Positions 20,550-27,886 of a stretch of DNA of 64,000 nucleotides are shown here, piece by piece. The notes below the pieces were generated by a model that worked only from the letters and a program-made list of their open reading frames with translations, was not told where the DNA came from and made no database searches. The stretch comes from Jeongeupia chitinilytica (GTDB lineage: Bacteria; Pseudomonadota; Gammaproteobacteria; Burkholderiales; Chitinibacteraceae). The DNA is taken from contig NZ_BMYO01000006.1 of NCBI RefSeq assembly GCF_014652315.1, forward strand, positions 124,001-188,000. The letters are read 5' to 3'. The translations under genes and the position numbers were made by a program. How positions within the stretch are numbered: position 1 is the stretch's first letter; each line of letters opens with the position of its first letter.

Positions 20550-21950
20550 TCAGCTGCGCAGCATCTGCAGCAGCACCCCGTACTGGTGACCGAGCTCCTG
20601 GTCCTTCTGCCGCAGGTCGTCGATGGTGCGGCAGGCATGCAGCACCGTCGTGTGGTCGCGGCCGCCGAACGCGTCGCCGATCGCCGGCAGGCTCATCTGC
20701 GTCAGTTCCTTGGTCAAGGTCATCGCGACCTGGCGCGGCCGGGCAATATCGCGGGTGCGCTTCTTGCTGTGCATGTCGGCGACCTTGATCTTGTAGAAGT
20801 CGGCGACGGTCTTCTGGATGTTCTCGACCGAAATCAGCCGGTTGCCGGCGGCGAGAATGTCCTTCAGCGCTTCCTTGGCGGCTTCCAGCGTCAGCGGCTG
20901 GTTGGTGAAGCGCGAGTACGCGAGCACGCGCTTCAGCGCGCCTTCCAGCTCGCGCACGTTCGAACGGATGTGTTTGGCCACGAAGAAGGCGACGGTCGAA
21001 TCGAGCTTGAAGTTCTCGCGCTCGGCCTTCTTCATCAGGATCGCCACGCGCATTTCCAGCTCGGGCGGCTCGATCGCGACGGTCAGCCCCCAGGAGAACC
21101 GCGACGTCAGCCGCTCCTGCAAGCCCTCGATCTCGCGCGGGATCCGGTCCGACGTCAGGATGATCTGCTTGTGGCCTTCGACCAGCGCGTTGAACAGGTA
21201 GAAGAATTCTTCCTGGGTCTTGTCCTTGCCGACGAAGAACTGGATGTCGTCGATCAGCAGCAGGTCGAGCGAATGGTAGTAGCGCTTGAACTCGTCGAAG
21301 GCCTTGTGCTGGTAGGCCTTGACCACGTCGGTCACGTACTTTTCGGCGTGGATGTAGCGGATCTTCGCCGCCGGATTGCGCTGGTGCACGAGGTTGCCGA
21401 TCGACTGGATCAGGTGCGTCTTGCCGAGGCCGACGCCGCCGTAGACGAACAGCGGGTTGTAGCTCTCGCCCGGATGCTCGGCCACCTGCTGCGCGGCGGC
21501 GCGCGCCAGCTGGTTGGCCTTGCCGGTGACCAGCGTTTCGAAGGTGAAGTTCGGGTTGAGCCGCGTCGTTTCATGATTGGCCGCAGCGGCGGCAATCACC
21601 GGTTTGGGCGCCGGTTCCGGGCTGGCCGGGTTGCTGCTCGGCCGGCGCGGCGCGGCCGGAATGGCGTTTGCAGTCGCCGGGCTTGGTGCCGCCTTGCGTG
21701 CGGCACTGCCGACCTTGAGCGAAATTGCCGGTGCTTCGCCACCGCAGAAGCCGGCAGCGGCTTCCTCGATCAGACCGAGAAAGCGGTCACGGATGAACTG
21801 CAGGAAAATCTGGTTCGGAACGATCAGGTTGAGCGCGTCGTCCTGGGGCTCGGCCACCAGCGGGCGGATCCAGATGCGGAACTGGTCGGCGCCAAGGCGG
21901 CCTTCGAGTTCGGTCAGGCAATGGGCCCAGCAATTTTCGAGCGCGGACAT
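20550..21950 (-). CDS. dnaA: Chromosomal replication initiator protein DnaA
   Basis: AAA+ initiator that binds DnaA boxes and opens the origin, 466 aa. Domain I starts MSALENCWAHCLTELEGRLGADQFRIWIRPL; a proline/alanine-rich linker follows; domain III has Walker A GGVGLGKTHL and Walker B LLIDDIQF; domain IV holds the signature ARPRQVAMTLTKELTQMSLPAIGDAFGGRDHTTVLHAC. The start is the ATG at 21950, where the family N-terminus begins; the frame is open further to 22121. One perfect DnaA box lies 126 bases upstream, suited to autoregulation. Confidence 0.98.
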   Translation of the reverse strand: MSALENCWAHCLTELEGRLGADQFRIWIRPLVAEPQDDALNLIVPNQIFLQFIRDRFLGLIEEAAAGFCGGEAPAISLKVGSAARKAAPSPATANAIPAAPRRPSSNPASPEPAPKPVIAAAAANHETTRLNPNFTFETLVTGKANQLARAAAQQVAEHPGESYNPLFVYGGVGLGKTHLIQSIGNLVHQRNPAAKIRYIHAEKYVTDVVKAYQHKAFDEFKRYYHSLDLLLIDDIQFFVGKDKTQEEFFYLFNALVEGHKQIILTSDRIPREIEGLQERLTSRFSWGLTVAIEPPELEMRVAILMKKAERENFKLDSTVAFFVAKHIRSNVRELEGALKRVLAYSRFTNQPLTLEAAKEALKDILAAGNRLISVENIQKTVADFYKIKVADMHSKKRTRDIARPRQVAMTLTKELTQMSLPAIGDAFGGRDHTTVLHACRTIDDLRQKDQELGHQYGVLLQMLRS

Positions 21951-22075
21951 AGAGGGGGGCCAGCCTCGCGACGATAGCAGGCCGCGCCGGAACGGTAATT
22001 CAGGCGGGCGAACCGGTGCGAAGCCGATGGCGGAGTGGTGATGGATCAGCCGGATTCTACCCCGAGACGGCGAAG

Positions 22076-22084
22076 TTATCCACA
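22076..22084 (+). promoter_or_regulatory. Perfect DnaA box between dnaA and rpmH
   Basis: TTATCCACA, exact match to the consensus DnaA box. It is the only perfect copy I find in the 235-base dnaA-rpmH gap, so it looks more like a control site for dnaA than a full origin. Confidence 0.8.
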
Positions 22085-22114
22085 GGCATCCCGGCCGCAC
22101 AGCCGACGAAAGGG

Positions 22115-22143
22115 TTGACAAGGCCTTGGCTTTATTGTGGAAT
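22115..22143 (+). promoter_or_regulatory. Probable sigma-70 promoter of rpmH
   Basis: TTGACA at 22115-22120 and TGGAAT at 22138-22143 with a 17-base spacer, 42 bases before the rpmH ATG. The -35 box is a perfect match and the -10 box matches at four of six positions. Confidence 0.6.
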
Positions 22144-22185
22144 CAATGGTTTACTGTCGATTTTGTCCGCTCAGGAATTCTAGTC

Positions 22186-22320
22186 ATGAAACGTACTTTC
22201 CAGCCGTCCGTTATCCGTCGCAAGCGCACCCACGGCTTCCGCGCCCGCATGAAGACCAACGGTGGTCGCAATGTGATCGCTGCGCGCCGCGCCAAGGGCC
22301 GCGCTGTCCTGTCGGCTTAA
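22186..22320 (+). CDS. rpmH: 50S ribosomal protein L34
   Basis: Ribosomal protein of the large subunit, 44 aa, the standard length. Sequence MKRTFQPSVIRRKRTHGFRA at the start and the arginine-rich remainder ending RAVLSA are unmistakable. AGGA lies nine bases before the ATG. It is the first gene of the conserved rpmH-rnpA-yidD-yidC operon, divergent from dnaA. Confidence 0.98.
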   Translation: MKRTFQPSVIRRKRTHGFRARMKTNGGRNVIAARRAKGRAVLSA

Positions 22321-22339
22321 GCCTGACGGTTGCGCCGGC

Positions 22340-22705
22340 ATGGCGCCCGCTCTTCGCTACGGCTTCCCGCGGGTACTGCGCCTGCTGAAAACGGATGATT
22401 ATTCATCCGTTTTTAGTTTGCGCTCGTCGTCGAGCAACGACTACTTCCAGGTGCTGGCCAGGCCGAACGGCCTGCCGCATGCACGGCTGGGCATGGTCGT
22501 CGGCCGCAAGACCGACAAGCGCGCCGTGGTGCGCAACTACATCCGCCGCAGCGCGCGCGAGGTATTCCGGCTGCACGCGGCCGAGCTGGCCGGCCTCGAT
22601 CTGGTCGTCCGTTCACGCCGGGCCTTCGGCCGCGGCGAGGGCGCGGCGGCCCGGCAGGCACTGCTGACGCTGTTCCGCAAGCAGCGCGCCAGGCATGCGC
22701 CATGA
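22340..22705 (+). CDS. rnpA: Ribonuclease P protein component
   Basis: Protein subunit of RNase P, which with the RNA subunit trims the 5' end of pre-tRNAs; 121 aa. The start MAPALRYGFPRVLRLLKTDDYSSVF and the RNA-binding core VGRKTDKRAVVRNYIRRSAREVFR are typical. It follows rpmH by 19 bases and its stop overlaps the yidD start (ATGA), so translation is coupled. Confidence 0.95.
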   Translation: MAPALRYGFPRVLRLLKTDDYSSVFSLRSSSSNDYFQVLARPNGLPHARLGMVVGRKTDKRAVVRNYIRRSAREVFRLHAAELAGLDLVVRSRRAFGRGEGAAARQALLTLFRKQRARHAP

Positions 22706-22926
22706 TCGGCCGGCTGTTCGGCGCACTGGCAATCGGCATCATCCGGTTCTACCAATGGTGCATCAGCCCGCTGATCGGCCCGCGCTGCCGCTTTACGCCG
22801 TCGTGTTCGCAATACGCCATAGAGGCAATTGTTAAACATGGCGCCGGGCGCGGCGGGTGGCTTACAATTCGCCGGCTTTGCCGCTGCCATCCCTGGGGCG
22901 GCTGTGGTCACGACCCCGTCCCCTGA
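22702..22926 (+). CDS. yidD: Membrane protein insertion efficiency factor YidD
   Basis: Small membrane-associated protein (74 aa) that helps YidC insert membrane proteins. It contains FYQWCISPLIGPRCRFTPSCSQYAIEAI and CHPWGGCGHDPVP, the two conserved cysteine-bearing segments of the family. It overlaps rnpA by four bases and is followed by yidC after 15 bases. Confidence 0.95.
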   Translation: MIGRLFGALAIGIIRFYQWCISPLIGPRCRFTPSCSQYAIEAIVKHGAGRGGWLTIRRLCRCHPWGGCGHDPVP

Positions 22927-22941
22927 CTTTCCGAGTACACG

Positions 22942-24588
22942 ATGGACACCAAAAGACTGATTCTCTTCATCGCGGTCTCGTTCGGCATCCTCTTCTTCTG
23001 GCAGAAGTGGATGGAGAAACGATACCCGCAGCTGAGCACGCCGCCTGCGGCGACCGCGTCGGCCACCGCCGCGGCCCCGGCCGCTGCCCAGCCCGAAACC
23101 GGTAAGCTTGCCAACGGCACGCGGATCACGGTGAAGACCGACCTGCTGACCGCCGAGATCGACACCAACGGTGCCGACCTGCGCAAGGTCGTGCTGAACA
23201 AGTACGGCGCGGTCAACGACCCGGCCAAGCCCTTCGTGCTGCTCGAGGACGACGGCGTGCACACCTATGTGGCGCAGACCGGCCTGATCGGTGACGGCCT
23301 GCCGACGCACAAGAGCGTGTTCACCGCGGCACAGACGAGCTACGCGCTCGCCGACGGCCAGGACAAGGTCGACGTACGCCTCGAAGCCGCCGGCCCGGAC
23401 GGCGTCAAGGTCGCCAAGATCTATACCTTCAAGCGCGACTCCTACCTCGTCGGCGTCACCTACGAACTCGTCAACGGCGGCAGCAAGCCCTTGTCGGCAC
23501 AGGCCTACTACCGCCTGCTGCGCGACGGCAAGGCACCGGAAGGCACCAGCACCGGCATGTTCGGCACGCACACCTTCACCGGGCCGGCCGTCTACACCGA
23601 CGCGGGCAAGTTCCAGAAGGTCGATTTCGCCAAGCTCGACAAGGGAGAAGCGGACTACCAGAAGTCGGCCAAGGACGGCTGGGTCGCAATGGTGCAGCAC
23701 TACTTCACCAGCGCCTGGATCACCTCGCCGAAGGACCAGCCGTCGATCTGTGCCGCCGATACCGGTTGCAGCTACGAGCTGAAGGCCGTGCCGGGCGGAC
23801 TGTATTCGGCCGGCGTCGTCACCGCGCTGCCGCAGGTCGCACCGGGCGCCAAGCTCGACAAGACTGTCGAACTGTTCGTCGGCCCGCAGGAAACCCGCGT
23901 GCTCGACCGCGTCGCGCCGGGCTTCGACCTCGTCAAGGACTATGGCATCTTCACGATCTTCGCCAAGCCGCTGTTCTGGGTGCTCGACCAGATCCACAAG
24001 GTCGTCGGCAACTGGGGCTGGGCCATCATCCTGCTGACCATCCTGATCAAGGCGCTGTTCTATCCGCTCGCGGCGACCAGCTACCGGTCGATGGCGAAGA
24101 TGCGCAAGCTCGCGCCGCGCCTGGAGCAGCTGAAGGAACGTCACGGCGACGACAAGATGAAGTTCCAGCAGGCCGTGATGGAGATGTACAAGACCGAGAA
24201 GGTCAATCCGCTCGGCGGCTGCCTGCCGATGCTGGTACAGATCCCGGTCTTCATCGCGCTGTACTGGGCGCTGATCGCCGCGGTCGAACTGCGCCAGGCG
24301 CCGTGGGCGCTGTGGATCCACGACCTGTCGGCCAAGGACCCGTACTTCGTGCTGCCGATCCTGATGGCGGTGACGATGTTCATCCAGCAGCAGCTGAGCC
24401 CGCCGCCGCCGGATCCGATGCAGGCGAAGATGATGAAGATCATGCCGCTGGTGTTCAGCGTGTTCTTCCTGTTCTTCCCGGCCGGTCTGGTGCTGTACTA
24501 CGTGGTCAACAACGTGCTGTCGATCGCCCAGCAGTGGTACATCACCCGCAAGGTCGAAAACGAAGAGAAGGTCGCGCGCAATTCGTGA
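22942..24588 (+). CDS. yidC: Membrane protein insertase YidC
   Basis: Inner-membrane insertase working with or without SecYEG, 548 aa. Parts in order: N-terminal transmembrane anchor (LILFIAVSFGILFFWQKWMEKRY), a P/A-rich linker, a large periplasmic domain, and the C-terminal five-helix core with NWGWAIILLTILIKALFYPLA (conserved positively charged groove residue), NPLGGCLPMLVQIPVFIALYW and VLYYVVNNVLSIAQQWYI. Last gene of the rpmH operon, followed by a strong terminator. Confidence 0.96.
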   Translation: MDTKRLILFIAVSFGILFFWQKWMEKRYPQLSTPPAATASATAAAPAAAQPETGKLANGTRITVKTDLLTAEIDTNGADLRKVVLNKYGAVNDPAKPFVLLEDDGVHTYVAQTGLIGDGLPTHKSVFTAAQTSYALADGQDKVDVRLEAAGPDGVKVAKIYTFKRDSYLVGVTYELVNGGSKPLSAQAYYRLLRDGKAPEGTSTGMFGTHTFTGPAVYTDAGKFQKVDFAKLDKGEADYQKSAKDGWVAMVQHYFTSAWITSPKDQPSICAADTGCSYELKAVPGGLYSAGVVTALPQVAPGAKLDKTVELFVGPQETRVLDRVAPGFDLVKDYGIFTIFAKPLFWVLDQIHKVVGNWGWAIILLTILIKALFYPLAATSYRSMAKMRKLAPRLEQLKERHGDDKMKFQQAVMEMYKTEKVNPLGGCLPMLVQIPVFIALYWALIAAVELRQAPWALWIHDLSAKDPYFVLPILMAVTMFIQQQLSPPPPDPMQAKMMKIMPLVFSVFFLFFPAGLVLYYVVNNVLSIAQQWYITRKVENEEKVARNS

Positions 24589-24604
24589 CGCTTTTCGTGA
24601 AACG

Positions 24605-24632
24605 AAAAAAGCCGCCCAAGGGCGGCTTTTTT
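24605..24632. terminator. Intrinsic terminator after yidC
   Basis: A-run, GCCGCCC, loop AA, GGGCGGC, then TTTTTT. Because an A-run lies on the other side it can also end the convergent HAD gene transcript. Confidence 0.92.
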
Positions 24633-24648
24633 CATGGCAGCCGGCAGG

Positions 24649-25296
24649 TCAGACCGGCAGGGTCAGCCGCAGCAGTCCGTCGTCCAGCACCTGCAGCGAC
24701 ACACCGGCGAAATCGGCAACCCGGCCGATCACGCCCGGCTGTAGCGGCACATGGTCGCCGACGATGACGACGCGACAGCCGGCGGCCAGCGCCGACGCCA
24801 CGCCGGCGGCGGCATCCTCGAACACGACACATTCGGCCGGATCGACCCCCAGCGCGACCGCGGCACGCAGGTAGGGCTCCGGAGACGGCTTGCCCTGGCT
24901 GACGTCCTCGGCCACCACCGCGACCGCCGGCCACGGCAGCGCACCGAGCCGGAACCGCGTCAGCGCGACTTCACGACCGGCCGAAGTCACCAGCGCCCAT
25001 TGTGCCGGCGGCAGCGCGGCCAGCAGGTCGGCCGCCCCCGGGCGCACGGTCGCCTCGGCAGCGTATTCGATCTCCAGTGCGTCGAGCACCGCATTCTCGG
25101 TAGCGACGTCGAGGTGCGGCGCAACCCGGGCGAGCACGTATTCCGAGGTGCAGCCGTGGCAGATGTCGAGCACCGTCCGCGGTGCGATGCCGTGGTCGAT
25201 GCACCAGCGGGTCCAGCCTTTTTCGACCGCCGGGGTCGAATCGACCAGCGTGCCGTCCATGTCCAGCAGCAGCGCCCTGGTGGTCAACGTCGTCAT
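24649..25296 (-). CDS. HAD-superfamily sugar phosphatase / phosphoglucomutase-like
   Basis: Cytoplasmic phosphotransferase of 215 aa, HAD subfamily IA. Motif I is LLLDMDGTLVDSTPAVEKGW (nucleophile Asp in DMDGT), motif II VTSAGRE, motif III KPSPEPYLRAA and motif IV VVFEDAAAGVASA. This pattern fits the YfbT/YniC sugar-phosphatase and beta-phosphoglucomutase group; the substrate cannot be read from sequence. AAGGAGCAC before the ATG at 25296 fixes the start. Convergent with yidC, divergent from the AraC-type gene. Confidence 0.85.
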   Translation of the reverse strand: MTTLTTRALLLDMDGTLVDSTPAVEKGWTRWCIDHGIAPRTVLDICHGCTSEYVLARVAPHLDVATENAVLDALEIEYAAEATVRPGAADLLAALPPAQWALVTSAGREVALTRFRLGALPWPAVAVVAEDVSQGKPSPEPYLRAAVALGVDPAECVVFEDAAAGVASALAAGCRVVIVGDHVPLQPGVIGRVADFAGVSLQVLDDGLLRLTLPV

Positions 25297-25419
25297 GTAG
25301 TGCTCCTTGTCCGTGCGGCGTAACGATGCCGCCAGCGTAGCGCACCGCCGGACGGCAAATCTCGTCGCACGGCGCAACTCTCTCTACAATCGGCTCATCG
25401 CAAGGGCAAATTTCTCACC

Positions 25420-26304
25420 GTGCTGATCAGGGAACACCTCGACTACCACGACCGGCTGCACTGGCGACTCGAATACCTCGACGTCGCACAGGTGCCGTTC
25501 CAGTGGCATTACCACCCCGAGTTCGAGCTGACGCTGACGCGGCATGCCCGCGGCGTGCGCTACATCGGCAGCGATGTCGAACGTTTCGACGAACTCGACC
25601 TGGCACTGGTCGCACCGAACCAGCCGCACACCTGGCACGCCGACGCACGCGCGGACGGCCGTCACCACGAAGTCGAAGTCATCCAGTTCACCGCCGAGTG
25701 GTTCGACAGCCTCGCCACCTTGCTGCCCGAACTCGATGCGATCGCGCGCTGGCTGGGCAGCATCCGCGCCGGTCTGGTCTTCGGCCATTCCAGCACCAGG
25801 GCCGCCGACCCGCTGTTCACCGCGGTACGCCAAGCCCGCGGTCCGGCGCGACTGCGGGCATTGCTGGCGCTGCTCGAGCAGCTCAGTACGGCCGCCGACG
25901 TCCGGCAGATCGGCGCCGTGATCGCCCCGCCGCCGGACGAGCCTCGGCTGGCTGCGGCGCTGGCCCACCTGTACCGGCACTACCGCGAACCGGTACGGCT
26001 CGACGAACTGGCGCGCATCGCCAACACCAGCGTCGCCACGCTGAAACGGCTGTTCGCCCTGCAGCCGCTCGGCAGTGTCAGTGCCTATCTGGCCGAACTG
26101 CGCATCGGTCACGCCTGCGATCTGCTGATCAACACCCGCCTCGCGGTCGAGATCGTCGCGCAGCAGAGCGGCTTTCCCAGCCCGGCACAGTTCTACCGCA
26201 GCTTTGCCCGCCACAAGGCCATGACGCCGGCCGCGTTCCGCCGCCGCTACCACTTGCGCGACGGCAGCAGGGCCAGCCCGTATCATCACGCCCATGAACA
26301 CTGA
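25420..26304 (+). CDS. AraC-family transcriptional regulator (cupin plus HTH)
   Basis: A 294-residue regulator. The N-terminal half is a cupin-like sensor (VPFQWHYHPEFELTLTRHARGVRYIGSDVERF, PNQPHTWHAD), the C-terminal third an AraC double helix-turn-helix (EPVRLDELARIANTSVATLKRLFALQPLGSVSAYLAELRIGHACDLL, then VEIVAQQSGFPSPAQFYRSFARHKAMTPAAFRRR). It starts at a GTG at 25420, the only start that covers the whole cupin part. The stop overlaps the mnmE start by 11 bases, an odd pairing that probably has no functional meaning. Confidence 0.85.
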   Translation: MLIREHLDYHDRLHWRLEYLDVAQVPFQWHYHPEFELTLTRHARGVRYIGSDVERFDELDLALVAPNQPHTWHADARADGRHHEVEVIQFTAEWFDSLATLLPELDAIARWLGSIRAGLVFGHSSTRAADPLFTAVRQARGPARLRALLALLEQLSTAADVRQIGAVIAPPPDEPRLAAALAHLYRHYREPVRLDELARIANTSVATLKRLFALQPLGSVSAYLAELRIGHACDLLINTRLAVEIVAQQSGFPSPAQFYRSFARHKAMTPAAFRRRYHLRDGSRASPYHHAHEH

Positions 26305-27640
26305 AGCACACACCATGACGACCTCCGAACTGATCGCCGCCGTCGCCACGGCCCCCGGACGCGGTGGCGTCGGCGTCATCCGCCTGTCCGGGCCTAAGCT
26401 GCCGGCGCTGACGCAGGCGCTGATCGGCCGGACACTGACCCCGCGCCACGCCCACTTCGCCCGCTTCCGCGCCGCCGACGGCACGGTACTCGACGAAGGC
26501 ATCGCGCTGTGGTTTCCGGGGCCGAACTCGTTCACCGGCGAAGACGTGCTCGAACTGCAGGGCCACGGCAGCCCGGTGGTGCTGGCGATGCTGCTCAAGC
26601 GCTGCATCGAGCTCGGCGCCCGTCACGCCGAAGCCGGCGAATTCAGCAAGCGGGCGTTCCTGAACGGCAAGCTCGACCTTGCCCAGGCCGAAGCCGTCGC
26701 CGACCTGATCGACGCGCAGTCGGAAGCCGCGGCGCGTTCGGCGCTGAAATCGCTCGACGGCGCGTTCTCGCGCGAAGTCCATCAGCTCGTCGACCAGCTG
26801 ATCACGCTGCGCATGCTGGTCGAAGCGACGCTCGATTTCCCCGAGGAAGACATCGACTTCCTTGAAGCCGCCGATGCGCGCGGCAAGCTCGCCGGCATCG
26901 CCGCGCAGCTGCAGGCGGTACTGGCGACCGCAACGCAGGGACGGCTGCTGCGCGAAGGGGCGCACATCGTGCTGATCGGCCAGCCCAATGTCGGCAAATC
27001 CAGCCTGATGAACGCACTGGCCGGCGAGGACGTCGCCATCGTCACCGACATCGCCGGCACCACCCGCGACACGGTGCGCGAGCTGATCCAGCTCGACGGC
27101 GTGCCGGTGCACGTCATCGACACCGCCGGGCTGCGCGAGACCGACGACGTAGTCGAGAAGATCGGCATCGAACGCACCTGGGCCGCAATCGAACGCGCCG
27201 ATCTCGCGCTGCTGCTGCTCGACAGTCGCGAAGGCGTCACCGCGCACGATCGGGCCATCCTCGACCGCCTGCCGGCAACGCTGCCGGTGCTGCGCGTCTT
27301 CAACAAGATCGACCTGACCGGTGAAGCGGGCGGTGAAGCCGGCGACCTGCGCGTCTCGGCCAAGGCCGGACTGGGTCTGGCTGCCCTGCGGCAGGCGCTG
27401 CTGGCCCGCGTCGGCTGGCAGGGCGAGAGCGACGCGGTGTTCATCGCCCGCGAGCGCCACCTTGACGCGATCCGCCGCGCCCAGGGCCACCTCGACAGCG
27501 CCGGAGCCGCCTATTTGCAGATCGAGCTGTTTGCCGAGGAATTACGGCTGGCGCAAAACGCCTTGAGCGAAATTACCGGTGCGTTCACGTCGGACGACCT
27601 TTTGGGTGTCATTTTCAGCCGGTTCTGCATCGGAAAGTAA
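26294..27640 (+). CDS. mnmE: tRNA modification GTPase MnmE
   Basis: GTPase that with MnmG adds the carboxymethylaminomethyl group to uridine 34 of several tRNAs; 448 aa. Order: N-terminal folate-binding domain (AAVATAPGRGGVGVIRLSGP), helical domain, inserted G domain (GQPNVGKSSL, IVTDIAGTTRD, DTAGLRET, FNKIDL) and the invariant C-terminus FCIGK. Either ATG 26294 or ATG 26315 could be used; neither has a clear ribosome site. It overlaps the AraC-type gene, and no mnmG is in the window. Confidence 0.95.
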   Translation: MNTEAHTMTTSELIAAVATAPGRGGVGVIRLSGPKLPALTQALIGRTLTPRHAHFARFRAADGTVLDEGIALWFPGPNSFTGEDVLELQGHGSPVVLAMLLKRCIELGARHAEAGEFSKRAFLNGKLDLAQAEAVADLIDAQSEAAARSALKSLDGAFSREVHQLVDQLITLRMLVEATLDFPEEDIDFLEAADARGKLAGIAAQLQAVLATATQGRLLREGAHIVLIGQPNVGKSSLMNALAGEDVAIVTDIAGTTRDTVRELIQLDGVPVHVIDTAGLRETDDVVEKIGIERTWAAIERADLALLLLDSREGVTAHDRAILDRLPATLPVLRVFNKIDLTGEAGGEAGDLRVSAKAGLGLAALRQALLARVGWQGESDAVFIARERHLDAIRRAQGHLDSAGAAYLQIELFAEELRLAQNALSEITGAFTSDDLLGVIFSRFCIGK

Positions 27641-27870
27641 CGCCTACTTGGCGACAAATGACGAACTTTGATCGCCATTTCAATGCACATAACCGCATGA
27701 TGATCTATTTTTTCGAAACCTGTTTTTCGGCGACGTTAAGCGAAGATCGCTCAAAATCGTCAGACGGTTTTTCCAGCCCGCTTCGCAGGCATCGATGGAA
27801 ATTTGCAACCACGCGCTGAATAATCCGCCTTCTTCAATCCGGAACGGCTTGCTAGACTCGCCGCATCCAA
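27641..27870. promoter_or_regulatory. AT-rich leader region upstream of parE
   Basis: About 230 bases between mnmE and the parS site at parE. It is clearly poorer in GC than flanking genes (for example the stretch around 27700-27730 with TATTTTTTCG) and has no reading frame or DnaA box. It probably carries the parE promoter, but I cannot single out one hexamer pair. Confidence 0.45.
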
Positions 27871-27886
27871 TGTTTCACGTGAAACC
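27871..27886. promoter_or_regulatory. parS: parS centromere site directly before parE
   Basis: TGTTTCACGTGAAACC matches the parS consensus TGTTTCACGTGAAACA at 15 of 16 positions. It ends at the base before the parE ATG (27887) and so replaces the usual ribosome-binding sequence. ParB binding here could block parE expression. Confidence 0.88.

Noticed and set aside
21951..22185. The dnaA-rpmH gap as the chromosomal origin
   Set aside because: It is the classic place for oriC, but I find one perfect DnaA box and no trio run or AT-rich stretch beside it. The box is more likely for dnaA control. The idea is not excluded until a skew curve is available.
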